50,388 nt of DNA, from positions 1 through 50,388 of the forward strand of contig JAUXAL010000022.1 in assembly GCA_030619925.1 (NCBI GenBank), read 5' to 3'. Below are positions 8,766 through 16,926 of the stretch, one piece after another. How positions within the stretch are numbered: the stretch's first letter is position 1; each line of letters begins with the position of its first letter. Under the pieces are notes generated by a model. It made no database searches. It was not told the DNA's origin and worked only from the letters and a program-made list of their open reading frames with translations. The translations under genes and the position numbers were made by a program. Source of the DNA: Phycisphaerae bacterium. Its GTDB lineage: Bacteria; Planctomycetota; Phycisphaerae; Sedimentisphaerales; Anaerobacaceae.

Positions 8766-9710
8766 TTAAAAAACCACCTCCATCCCATCGAAAACAGGCC
8801 CATCCTCACAGCACAATTTATAAATCGTCTCGCTCGAGTCGCTGACTCTGCATTCCACCGCGCAGCTCTGGCAGACTCCAAACCCGCAGGCCATCCGCCG
8901 CTCCATGCTGACCTGACAATCGATTTTCTTTTCCTTAGCGATTTCAGCCACTCTTGCCAGCATCACCTCAGGCCCACAGCTATAAATAATCATACTCTCA
9001 CTGGCTAAATCAGGCCCGCCAAGCCATTCGGAAAGACAATCGGTAACAAGTCCGTGATGGCCAGCTGAGCCGTCATCCGTTGCGACCACCGATTGTATGC
9101 CGTACTTGGCAAACACCGGCAATGAAAATCCCAATTGTTGTGAAATCTCATCCAGTCGTCCCTCGAATGGTAATTCTTTTGCCATCTTCGCCCCGGCCAA
9201 TGCAATCGCTTCAATACCGGGGTAATCGGCGGTAAGAATCTTCGCCAGATACTCCAATGGGCCGGCCCCCATCCCTCCGGCAACCAGAACGGCCCTTTTC
9301 TTACCGCCCGGCACCCAAAAACCATTGCCTAACGGCCCGATTATGCTGACCGAATTGCCCGCGGCTAACGTTGTCATTCGTAAAGTAGCTGGCCCAACAA
9401 CACAATAAAGAATATCAACGAGAGTCTTATCACCCTGCATAGTAACGTCAGTAAAACTAAAAGGTCTCCGCAGCAGTATCTTTCGGCCGGCCGCATTGCT
9501 CAAATCTTCCGGTATGGTTTTTGCTGGCGGCAGGGCGGTATCGCAAAGGTCTAATTCGGCGAACTGACCAGGCTTAAAATTACTGAAGGCCTCTGCACCG
9601 GCCCCCGAAAATTCCAATCTAAGCCGATAGAATCGCTGCCTAATCTGCCTATTGGCACAGACAGCAGCACAGAACACACCCTTATTCGCCGAGGAACGAT
9701 TTTTCGTCAT
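8766..9710 (-). CDS. pyrK: Dihydroorotate dehydrogenase B electron-transfer subunit
   Basis: This 314-residue iron-sulfur flavoprotein passes electrons from PyrD to NAD+. It has an N-terminal FAD-binding barrel (KILLRRPFSFTDV, with the R-x-F-S/T FAD motif), a nucleotide-binding domain (VLVAGGMGAGPLEYLA; IYSCGPEVMLARV) and a C-terminal [2Fe-2S] cluster with cysteines in CGFGVCQSCAVEC plus the later KLCCEDGPVF. The pairing with pyrD is typical. AAAAGGTTGCT precedes the ATG. The 47-base gap to galactokinase suggests co-transcription with sugar-use genes. Confidence 0.93.
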   Translation of the reverse strand: MTKNRSSANKGVFCAAVCANRQIRQRFYRLRLEFSGAGAEAFSNFKPGQFAELDLCDTALPPAKTIPEDLSNAAGRKILLRRPFSFTDVTMQGDKTLVDILYCVVGPATLRMTTLAAGNSVSIIGPLGNGFWVPGGKKRAVLVAGGMGAGPLEYLAKILTADYPGIEAIALAGAKMAKELPFEGRLDEISQQLGFSLPVFAKYGIQSVVATDDGSAGHHGLVTDCLSEWLGGPDLASESMIIYSCGPEVMLARVAEIAKEKKIDCQVSMERRMACGFGVCQSCAVECRVSDSSETIYKLCCEDGPVFDGMEVVF

Positions 9711-9757
9711 AGCAACCTTTTATAGTATTACCTGCAAAAATCCAGGATACACCTTTG

Positions 9758-11008
9758 TCACTGTCCAAGCAAGTCTTCATAAACCCTAACACCATCCACT
9801 ACCTTGCAGACATGAACGGCATATTTGTCAGCAAACTCAGGGCAACTGCGCCGATAGGCGGTATCGACCGCTTGTTTAACCGCTTCGATACTTTGGGCCC
9901 GAACCAAAGCTCCCGATGCCCCTTTGTCGCCGCCGCCTAACATCCGTTCTCCCAACACACCGGGCACAGTCCTCACAATGTCACACATTGTCTCTAATTC
10001 CGGCCCGGATATCTTATAATCATCTCGCAGCCCAATGCCGTCCTGCCTGAATATCTGTCCAACGGTTTCAACGTCACCGGCCTTCCACGCCTCCAGCATC
10101 TTGTAGAACCGCTTTTGCGCGCCAAAAATATATTTTAACCGGTCGCACAAGTCTGGATGGCTTTTGCTGAACTGACTCATTATTTCTTCATAAGTTCCAT
10201 CGTCTCTGACATCCGCGAGACACGACAACTCAAAGCCGGCTTTTTGCAGCATCGCAGCGAACTGCTCACACTCTGCTCTACGGATGGCATACGTCGACTT
10301 CTCCAGGCCCGGCCGGTCCGTACCCGTATCCAGCACAACGATTCGGAAATCCGCCGCCCCCGCACCAATCGGCGCGTACTCTATTGACCGGTCTTTGGGG
10401 TTGTAGTATGTCCCCATTCCTTCACGCCCAAAAAGGATCATAGTCTGGTCCAACTTGCCGCACGGTGAGCCAATATAGTCATTTTCCACGGCCTGCGCCA
10501 GGTCAACAATCTTGATTTTGTCCCCTACTTCCACGCCGTTGGCATCAAACAGCGAGAGAATCAGGTTCAGCGTCAAGGACGCCGACCTGCTCATCCCGCC
10601 GCCCGGAATATTCCCGTAAATAACGCCGTCGATACCTTGGGTCAGTTTGTACCCTTCGCGTCTCAGGATAAAATCAACGCCATACGGAAAACGTCCCCAC
10701 GTCTCTGCAATTTCGGGCGACTTCGGTTCAGGAACCCGGCCTAATTCAAATTCAATAGTGCCATCATCAGGAAAATTCCCGCTAAACAGCCTGACTTTCT
10801 TGGTTCCATTCGGTTTATAGCCCAACCAGATAAACCGATCTGTCGCTACCCCGAACAGCTCGGTGCCGTTGTAGTCACCGTGCTCAACCCCAAGACAGAA
10901 ACGAGATGACGTCCTTCTAATCTTGCCGCCCTTGATATCAATATCATTATCCTTCGAGAACTTCAGAATTTTATCAATGGCTGCCTGGTCCTGCGAGGTT
11001 AGTTCCAT
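9758..11008 (-). CDS. galK: Divergent galactokinase (GHMP kinase)
   Basis: This 416-residue cytosolic GHMP kinase probably phosphorylates galactose at C1. Galactokinase landmarks survive in order: VEHGDYNG (canonical GEHTDYNGG, the sugar-binding Glu/His/Asp), the ATP loop GGGMSRSASLTLN, CGKLDQTMILFG with the catalytic-base Asp, and ERMLGGGDKGASGALV near the C-terminus. The usual GRVNLIGE prefix is changed to SSRFCLGVE, and the canonical G-FGG end is altered, so substrate preference may differ from free galactose. It lies 70 bases downstream of a Na+/sugar symporter on the same strand, consistent with uptake followed by phosphorylation. Confidence 0.85.
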   Translation of the reverse strand: MELTSQDQAAIDKILKFSKDNDIDIKGGKIRRTSSRFCLGVEHGDYNGTELFGVATDRFIWLGYKPNGTKKVRLFSGNFPDDGTIEFELGRVPEPKSPEIAETWGRFPYGVDFILRREGYKLTQGIDGVIYGNIPGGGMSRSASLTLNLILSLFDANGVEVGDKIKIVDLAQAVENDYIGSPCGKLDQTMILFGREGMGTYYNPKDRSIEYAPIGAGAADFRIVVLDTGTDRPGLEKSTYAIRRAECEQFAAMLQKAGFELSCLADVRDDGTYEEIMSQFSKSHPDLCDRLKYIFGAQKRFYKMLEAWKAGDVETVGQIFRQDGIGLRDDYKISGPELETMCDIVRTVPGVLGERMLGGGDKGASGALVRAQSIEAVKQAVDTAYRRSCPEFADKYAVHVCKVVDGVRVYEDLLGQ

Positions 11009-11078
11009 TTTCTAAAAATCCTTCATCAGTCTATGGCACCTTGAAACATTATCAGCTCTTCTGCTCGGTTACCATTCA

Positions 11079-12689
11079 TTACCAGAAGACAATATAAAGA
11101 CCTATCGTTACTGCTATCACTATTGCACCTAGCCACACAACCGAGGGTGCCGGCCTCATATCAAACTCTTCTCGTACCGGTATGACTTTCGGCTCAGCCA
11201 ATGGCTTCATATACGTTATCAAGGCCATTACTACAAGGATGACAACAAAGGTTATCGCCATGCGGTTCAAAAACGCAATTTCACTGAACTGCCAATGCAA
11301 AAACCCGTAAACCGGAACGCTAAGAATCAGCCCTGTTACGCCGGCCACCGGCGGGGCTTTCTTGAAAATCATGCCGAACACAAACACCCCGAGTATCCCC
11401 GGAGAAATATAACCCTGGAACTCCTGGATGTACGTGAAGATGCCCATAAATCTGGGATCTCCTAACATCGGCGCTATCAGCATCCCGATAACCACGAACA
11501 CACCGGTCGCAATCCGGCCCGTCCATATAAGGCTCCTGTCCGACGCTTCTTTCCTCAAGTGACGCTTGACCAAATCCATAGTAAAGATCGTCGATGCAGA
11601 GTTCAGCATAGACGCTAAGCTGCTGATGACCGCTCCGCTGATAGCCGCGAATATAAATGCTCTTGCTCCCGGCCCCACAAGATGCCTTATCAAAAGTGGA
11701 TATGCCGCATCCGTCCCGCTTTCGCTCGTCATCTTATCGCCGTAAAGCTGAAGCGACATTATGCCGGGGAGGATAATGATAAACGGAATAATCAGCTTTA
11801 ACGACGCCGCAAAAATAACTCCGAGCTGGCCCTGCTTTAGGGTCTTGGCAGCCAGCGTCCTCTGGCAGATATACTGATTCAGACCCCAGTAATAAAAATT
11901 CGGTATCCACAAGCCAACCATTAAAGCCGTCCAGGGCAGCACTGAGTGGTCTTTGGGAAGGATCATATGCAGCTTGTCGGCGTTCTTTTCGCTGAACAGT
12001 TGTATCCCGTTTGATAGCGTACTGAGTATGCCGGCCCCGGCTTCAGTCGATGGATGCAGCTTGCCTATCGCGATAAAGCCCAGTACCATCGTTATCGCTC
12101 CCCCGATTATCAGAGCCGAGCCCTGAAAAAGGTCCGCCCAGGCCACCGCCTTTAATCCACCCCAGATAGTGTATAGTCCTGCTATGCCTCCTATGACCAG
12201 GATCCCATACAATAGATGTCTTGGATTGTCCAAGTCTCCAAATATCGTCTGTAGCGTCAGACCGCCGGAATAAATGACCGCCGCAATTGTAACCCCGATG
12301 TATATCACCATCGTATAAAAGGCCATAATCGCTCGTGCAGTTGGATTGTAGCGATATTCCAGATACTCCGGAATTGTAAAGATTCCACTTCGTAGAAACC
12401 TCGGTAAGAAGAAAATAGCAACAAAAACCAGAGTTATCGCCGCAATCCACTCGTAGCTGGCTATAGCCAGACCTGCTATTCCGGCCCCTTGACCGGCCAT
12501 TCCAACGAAGTGCTCGGTCGAAATATTCGCCGCTATCAGCGAAAGCCCTATGAACGGCCACAACAAACCGCGACCTGCCAGGAAGAAATCTTCGCTGGTT
12601 TCTTCCTTTCGGCTCTTGTACATGCTCACGCCGATTACTACGCCGAAAAATGCCAGAAAGACGCTAATGTCAAGCCAGCTTAGCTCCAT
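11079..12689 (-). CDS. Sodium:solute symporter, SGLT-type sugar transporter
   Basis: This 536-residue inner-membrane protein has about 14 hydrophobic segments. Signatures of the SSS family, sugar branch, are EDFFLAGRGLLWPFIGLSL, NISTEHFVGMAGQG, the PEYLEYRYNPTARAIM loop and GLKAVAWADLFQG. These resemble the Na+/galactose and Na+/glucose transporters. It is the first gene of a minus-strand run with galactokinase next, so galactose or a related sugar is a reasonable substrate guess. A TTGCGG-16-TATAAT promoter and a purine-rich AAGGAAGG site lie upstream. Confidence 0.9.
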   Translation of the reverse strand: MELSWLDISVFLAFFGVVIGVSMYKSRKEETSEDFFLAGRGLLWPFIGLSLIAANISTEHFVGMAGQGAGIAGLAIASYEWIAAITLVFVAIFFLPRFLRSGIFTIPEYLEYRYNPTARAIMAFYTMVIYIGVTIAAVIYSGGLTLQTIFGDLDNPRHLLYGILVIGGIAGLYTIWGGLKAVAWADLFQGSALIIGGAITMVLGFIAIGKLHPSTEAGAGILSTLSNGIQLFSEKNADKLHMILPKDHSVLPWTALMVGLWIPNFYYWGLNQYICQRTLAAKTLKQGQLGVIFAASLKLIIPFIIILPGIMSLQLYGDKMTSESGTDAAYPLLIRHLVGPGARAFIFAAISGAVISSLASMLNSASTIFTMDLVKRHLRKEASDRSLIWTGRIATGVFVVIGMLIAPMLGDPRFMGIFTYIQEFQGYISPGILGVFVFGMIFKKAPPVAGVTGLILSVPVYGFLHWQFSEIAFLNRMAITFVVILVVMALITYMKPLAEPKVIPVREEFDMRPAPSVVWLGAIVIAVTIGLYIVFW

Positions 12690-12749
12690 AATATATTCCT
12701 TCCTTTCTTTTCGCTTTACCTTTCTGCCATCTCATCGAATTCGGCTGCC

Positions 12750-12777
12750 ATTATAGCTGCTTTGCTGCTGACCGCAA
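12750..12777 (-). promoter_or_regulatory. Sigma-70-type promoter of the symporter/galactokinase run
   Basis: On the minus strand, TTGCGG (12777-12772) is followed after 16 bases by a perfect TATAAT (12755-12750), about 60 bases upstream of the symporter ATG. Confidence 0.65.
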
Positions 12778-12953
12778 CAAAATAGAAATGCAGACAGACA
12801 AAGCTTAACCGACATGCTAGAATCAGTCAAATACGCAAGTTGGTTGAAAACGGGCGGAAAAAATGAGTAACAATTGAGAAAAAAGGAGAACCAATTAGCT
12901 TTGAGTTCGGGGCTCGCAGTTCCCCCGACGTCCCGGATTTTCCGCCAATCTTC

Positions 12954-12981
12954 TTGACAACGAGACGCCAAAGCGTATAAT
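12954..12981 (+). promoter_or_regulatory. Near-consensus sigma-70 promoter
   Basis: TTGACA (12954-12959), 16 bases, TATAAT (12976-12981). Both hexamers are perfect. The predicted start near 12988 lies about 40 bases before a 43-codon ORF that has its own AAAGGAGG site; the DUF362/beta-helix gene follows. Of the 338 bases between 12690 and 13027, the rest shows no gene. Confidence 0.75.
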
Positions 12982-13027
12982 TATATTATCTCCTATTGCT
13001 TTCAAAACACTGAAAGGAGGACAACTT

Positions 13028-13159
13028 ATGCAAGTCCTGTCGTTTGAGTTTATAGAGTTCTTACGGCGGTGGTGTCTTTCTGCACGCCAGTGCACCGTGA
13101 AAATAAAAAATTCGAGAGTGAACTTGCATACGACTATTACGTATGCCGTCGTGGGATAA
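13028..13159 (+). CDS. 43-codon ORF with strong promoter and ribosome-binding site
   Basis: ATG 13028 follows AAAGGAGGACAACTT, one of the best ribosome-binding sites in the window, and a near-perfect promoter. The product begins MQVLSFEFIEFLRRWCLSAR, is basic, has two cysteines and ends TTITYAVVG. No membrane segment or family is recognised. It ends 63 bases before the DUF362/beta-helix gene. It could be a small protein, a translational leader or the stub of a decayed gene. Amino-acid-specific attenuation is not suggested by its composition. Confidence 0.5.
   Translation: MQVLSFEFIEFLRRWCLSARQCTVKIKNSRVNLHTTITYAVVG
13126..13146. promoter_or_regulatory. Perfect 7-bp inverted repeat
   Basis: GCATACG-ACTATTA-CGTATGC spans the last third of the 43-codon ORF. 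It may be an operator-like palindrome or an RNA hairpin between the two cistrons. There is no T-run. Confidence 0.4.
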
Positions 13160-13222
13160 TAATATATGTAAGTTATGAAATTCTAACATAGGCAAAAGCC
13201 CGAAGCTTCTGGAGGACCGGAA

Positions 13223-15727
13223 ATGCTATTCAAAAAAGCTAAAAACAGTTTGTCAGCTTGTCCAAAGACAGGCAAGTATCCTGGGCACAAGAGGAAATAT
13301 TGTTGGTTGATATGGGTGTTTCCCATTGCGGGGTTGTTGTCGCTAATCTGGTTCCTGATCCGCGTTGTGCCAAAGCCTTCACGGGCGACGTATCCCTGCC
13401 AGCGGGTGGCGGCGCCGCTTGCCGGCGGTTTTGTAGTCTGGCTCACGGGGCTGATTGGTTCAATGTTGGCATACCGTAAAGCAAGGCGATACCTTCGTCA
13501 ATCGCGATACGTGGTTGCGGGAATTTGTGTGGTTGTGAGTGTTATGGCGATATGGTGGTCTCTGAGCGTAACTGGAGAAAACCCTGCAAGCGCAGCATTT
13601 ACGCCAACCGATCCGCCGAACACCCCGATAGGCGTAGCAAAAGGGATCCATCCCGGTCGAGTAGCGTGGGTGCGGGACCCCGGCGCAGCGAAGTGGGATG
13701 GCTCTACCGGCAGCTGGTGGGATGACGATAACACCGACCAAGAGGTAGTTGATTATATGATGTCCAAGTCCATCCAGACGTTGACGGGAGAGTCGAACGA
13801 CCCAAATGCGTGGGACGTGCTTTTTAGACACTTCAACCAGACAAAGGGCTTTGGCGACATCGGCTATCAGGCGGGAGAAAAGGTTGCCATCAAGATTAAC
13901 AAGAACGAAGACGATAGGCAGTCTTGGTCTCCAGGCAGAGGTGTGCCCAGCCCTCATCTGATTCATTCGGTGCTGGACCAGCTTATAAATGTGGTCGGCG
14001 TACCGGGTTCTGCGATTACCATTTACGACGCCTCGCGGTACATCGGCGACCCGATTTTCGACAAGGTCAGGAGTAACCCCGACCCGAATTTCCAGAACGT
14101 TACGTTTGTGGTCAAGTCCACCAGAGCAGGCAACGGGCGTATCGGAGCAATTCACGACCCGGGCAACCCAATCTATACCAAGGCCGGAACCGCTTACCTG
14201 CCCCAATGTGTTACTCAGGCCAAGTACTTAATCAATATGGCACTGCTCAGACCTCATACGCTTTATGGCATCACGCTGTGTGCAAAAAATCACTTCGGGT
14301 CGGTGCGGTTTCCGAGCGTTTCGGGCAACGGTGGCTGGACACCTTCGCCGCTGCACAATTACGGTGGTCGGACTAAACCCATGGACACATATAACTGCCT
14401 GGTCAATTTGAATGGACATCGGCATCTGGCTGGAAAGACACTGTTGTATATGATTGATGCATTGTACCCGTCGAGAAATCAAAATCGTAACGAAGGCTAT
14501 GTGATAAAGTATATATCTTTCGGCGACGAATGGCTTTCGAGTCTGCTTATTTCGCAGGACCCTGTGGCTATCGATTCTGTCGGATTGGATTTTATGCGGT
14601 CTGAGCCAAGGTGTGTTGATGTGACCGGTTATCCGGAAAACTATCTGCACGAGATGGCACAGGCGGATAATCCTCCCTCGGGGACGTTTTATGACCCGGA
14701 AGGGGACGGAGTTCGCCTGGAAAGCATGGGTGTTCACGAGCACTGGAACAATCCTGTAGACAGGCAGTACTCTCGCAACTTAGGAACCGGTGAGGGCATT
14801 GAACTGGTTGCGCCATCGCTCACCAGTGCGGACGGACCGGTTGAGAACGTAACCGCCGGCAAAAGATACGATTATATTCGCCATGCCATCAGCGATGCCG
14901 ACCCCAGCGATGAGATAGTAGTGGGCCCGGGAATTTATAACGAAAGCGTTAACCTCAGCGGCAAGAACTTGACGCTCAGGTCAGCTGACCCCGCTGACCC
15001 GGCTGTTGTGGCAGCCACTATTATCAATGGTGGCGATCGAGTGGTAACTTTTTCCGGCGGTGAAGATACGAGCTGTGTCCTGGCCGGTTTTACCGTTACA
15101 GGCGCAAGCACGGGCATCTACTGCTCCGGTGCATCCCCCACAATTAACACTTGCAGCATTGAAGGAAATGGTGGTGCTGGAATCGAGTTGCACAACGGTA
15201 GTAGCCTGACAATCATCAACTGCCGCATTGCCGCCAACGCAGGTGCCGGTATCCAGATGTGGGCGCTTACGGGTGGGCGGGTCATCATCTACAACTACCC
15301 TACAATCACAAACTGCACTATTGCCGGAAATCTGGAACAAGGTATTTTGGGCGGCATCCCAACAATCACGAACTCTATAATCTGGGCCAATTCGCCCCAA
15401 CAAATTGCAGAGGCCCGGGGCACTATCTCGGTCACCTACAGCGACGTTCAAGGCGGCTTTGCCGGCGAAGGCAACATTGACGCTGACCCGTTATTTGCCG
15501 ACCCCGGTAATGGCGACTATCATTTGAAGTCGCAGGCAGGCCGATGGGACCCGAACAGCCAGACCTGGGTGCAGGACCAGGTTACGAGTCCCTGTATCGA
15601 TGCTGGGGATGTGAGTACCCCCATTGGTTTCGAGCCATTTCCCAATGGCGGCGTGATAAATATGGGGGCGTATGGCGGCACTGCCGAAGCCAGTAAATCC
15701 CTTGGCTCACCCGTACCCATCTTCTGA
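13223..15727 (+). CDS. Membrane-anchored DUF362 / right-handed beta-helix protein
   Basis: This 834-residue protein has three domains. Residues 1-115 hold three hydrophobic segments (WLIWVFPIAGLLSLIWFLI, GGFVVWLTGLIGSML, VVAGICVVVSVMAIWW). Residues ~130-525 are a DUF362 domain (GEKVAIKINKN, AITIYDASRYIGDP, KYLINMALLRPHT, ISQDPVAIDSVGLDFM). Residues ~545-830 form a parallel beta-helix (NLTLRSADPADP, SSLTIINCRIAANAGAGIQ, PTITNCTIAGN) ending in the planctomycete tail GGVINMGAYGGTAEASKS. DUF362 proteins have no firmly known role; some carry iron-sulfur clusters, but no CxxCxxC is visible here. GGAGG precedes the ATG. A dockerin normally follows such tails, but here a TGA cuts it off. Confidence 0.82.
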   Translation: MLFKKAKNSLSACPKTGKYPGHKRKYCWLIWVFPIAGLLSLIWFLIRVVPKPSRATYPCQRVAAPLAGGFVVWLTGLIGSMLAYRKARRYLRQSRYVVAGICVVVSVMAIWWSLSVTGENPASAAFTPTDPPNTPIGVAKGIHPGRVAWVRDPGAAKWDGSTGSWWDDDNTDQEVVDYMMSKSIQTLTGESNDPNAWDVLFRHFNQTKGFGDIGYQAGEKVAIKINKNEDDRQSWSPGRGVPSPHLIHSVLDQLINVVGVPGSAITIYDASRYIGDPIFDKVRSNPDPNFQNVTFVVKSTRAGNGRIGAIHDPGNPIYTKAGTAYLPQCVTQAKYLINMALLRPHTLYGITLCAKNHFGSVRFPSVSGNGGWTPSPLHNYGGRTKPMDTYNCLVNLNGHRHLAGKTLLYMIDALYPSRNQNRNEGYVIKYISFGDEWLSSLLISQDPVAIDSVGLDFMRSEPRCVDVTGYPENYLHEMAQADNPPSGTFYDPEGDGVRLESMGVHEHWNNPVDRQYSRNLGTGEGIELVAPSLTSADGPVENVTAGKRYDYIRHAISDADPSDEIVVGPGIYNESVNLSGKNLTLRSADPADPAVVAATIINGGDRVVTFSGGEDTSCVLAGFTVTGASTGIYCSGASPTINTCSIEGNGGAGIELHNGSSLTIINCRIAANAGAGIQMWALTGGRVIIYNYPTITNCTIAGNLEQGILGGIPTITNSIIWANSPQQIAEARGTISVTYSDVQGGFAGEGNIDADPLFADPGNGDYHLKSQAGRWDPNSQTWVQDQVTSPCIDAGDVSTPIGFEPFPNGGVINMGAYGGTAEASKSLGSPVPIF

Positions 15728-15763
15728 ACCGTTACGGCAGGGGATATAAACGGCGACGCAACA
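15728..15763 (+). pseudogene. Dockerin remnant after an in-frame stop
   Basis: Directly after the TGA at 15725-15727 the same frame reads TVTAGDINGDAT, the start of a type I dockerin calcium loop. Beta-helix proteins with the same GAYGGTAEAS tail usually continue into a dockerin. The frame then loses similarity, so this looks like a decayed module. Confidence 0.55.
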
Positions 15764-15823
15764 CATTCAAAGATATTTAGTCCCCCAGAGTTTCGCATTT
15801 GTCAACCCCCAAAATCGCGAAAG

Positions 15824-15851
15824 GTAGGGGCGGCCCAATGTGGCCGCCCAA
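15824..15851. repeat. GGGCGGCC palindromic repeat, copy 1
   Basis: GTAGGGGCGGCCC followed by ATGTGGCCGCCCAA is almost identical to 39177-39204 and related to the hairpin at 1041. The arms GGGCGGCC and GGCCGCCC form a strong hairpin. It lies in the 346-base gap 15728-16073. Confidence 0.7.
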
Positions 15852-15914
15852 CCCTCAATTGTTCAGATTGCCAAATTAGTTGCTAAGGCGTTGTCCAATA
15901 TTGACGATGGGATA

Positions 15915-16022
15915 ATAAGTATCCCATTACCACAGGGGTGCGGTAGAGGTAGGGTTTTTCTTTAAGCCATAAGTATCCCATTACCACAGGGGTGCGCTGG
16001 AGGAAGGGCTCTTCTTTAAGCC
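15915..16022. repeat. Two adjacent 54-bp tandem repeats
   Basis: Copies at 15915-15968 and 15969-16022 start ATAAGTATCCCATTACCACA and end TTCTTTAAGCC, with a handful of substitutions. The unit is 18 codons; on the minus strand both copies are open and encode similar peptides (RTPVVMGYL shared). I see no ribosome-binding site or start, so it is listed as a repeat. Confidence 0.75.
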
Positions 16023-16073
16023 CCGTAATACACGGTTTAGACAAATGCTGATGGGGGGATTGGAAGCTATTTA

Positions 16074-16916
16074 GTGGCTGAAAATCCGCCGACAACGGTG
16101 GGGGGTGAGCCCATGAGGACGGGTGACACTTACAACTGCGCCGCAGAGGTTATCGGTCTTGAACTTGATATCCTCGGCAAAGAGGTGAATTTTCCTATTG
16201 GTGTGGGCAAAGGGCAAGCGGGACTGGCCGACATTGTCCCGCTGGCCCGTACGCTTTGCGCAAAAATTATCGATGTCGTACTTGAAAACATACGCAGCGA
16301 TGGAGGCCGCATCCCGTGTTGCAAAGGCTGTGCAGCTTGTTGCAGTCGCTACCTTGTGCCGCTGTCAGTTCCGGAAGCACTTCGGTTGAAGGAGGAGATT
16401 TCAGCCGCTCCAGGGTATCGCCGTGAATCAATGTCGAGAGCCTGTCTTCTTGCGGCGCGCCGTATCTTGAGTCAAGAACCCCCAAAACCATTCATGGGCC
16501 AACCAGCACAGGTATCCCCGGCGGGCCCCGTTGACCTGGATCTGATGTCAGACTGGTATGCGGGTTTGAAGCTGGCCTGTCCTTTTCTCGACAACAATCT
16601 GTGTACCATTTATGAGCAGAGGCCGTTGGCGTGCAGGGAGTATTTTGTAAAGGGTTCTGCCGGGGTGTGCAAAGGCCAGCGTGGTATCGCAGAAGTGGTT
16701 GAGATGCCGGTGCAACTGCCAAATGCTCTTGCTCAATTGGCGAGCGAGCTTGAGGGTACGAGCGTCGAGGCGGTCATATTGCCGTTGGCGCTGGTCTGGT
16801 GCGAGGATAATCCGGCCCGTGCCGAGCGGACTTGGCCTGCCGCGATGATGGTCAAGCGGTTTGTTGAGGTTGTAAAAGCGATGGCGCGCAAGGATTCTAC
16901 AGCGGTCGTTGCGTAA
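16074..16916 (+). CDS. YkgJ-family cysteine-cluster protein
   Basis: This soluble protein of up to 280 residues has the metal-chelating cysteine pattern of the YkgJ/CxxCxxCC family: CCKGCAACC at ~95-103 and, ~90 residues later, CPFLDNNLCTIYEQRPLACREYF. Family members are thought to bind iron-sulfur or zinc; the function is unclear. The GTG at 16074 has GGAAG 7 bases upstream. An ATG at 16113 with a GGTGAG stretch is a credible alternative and would shorten it by 13 residues. It converges on nnrD. Confidence 0.83.
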   Translation: MAENPPTTVGGEPMRTGDTYNCAAEVIGLELDILGKEVNFPIGVGKGQAGLADIVPLARTLCAKIIDVVLENIRSDGGRIPCCKGCAACCSRYLVPLSVPEALRLKEEISAAPGYRRESMSRACLLAARRILSQEPPKPFMGQPAQVSPAGPVDLDLMSDWYAGLKLACPFLDNNLCTIYEQRPLACREYFVKGSAGVCKGQRGIAEVVEMPVQLPNALAQLASELEGTSVEAVILPLALVWCEDNPARAERTWPAAMMVKRFVEVVKAMARKDSTAVVA

Positions 16917-16926
16917 ATAAGCACAA

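Noticed and set aside
13028-13159. Amino-acid attenuator leader
   Set aside because: The 43-codon ORF has no run of one amino acid and no terminator follows.
13460-14206. Long open frame antisense to the DUF362/beta-helix gene
   Set aside because: It is the complement of a well-supported gene and has no domain or start signal.
15725-15763. TGA recoded as an amino acid to read into the dockerin
   Set aside because: Other genes here end in TGA, no recoding element is seen, and similarity ends after about a dozen codons.
15915-16022. CRISPR array
   Set aside because: The two copies are directly adjacent with no spacers, and no cas genes are in the window.
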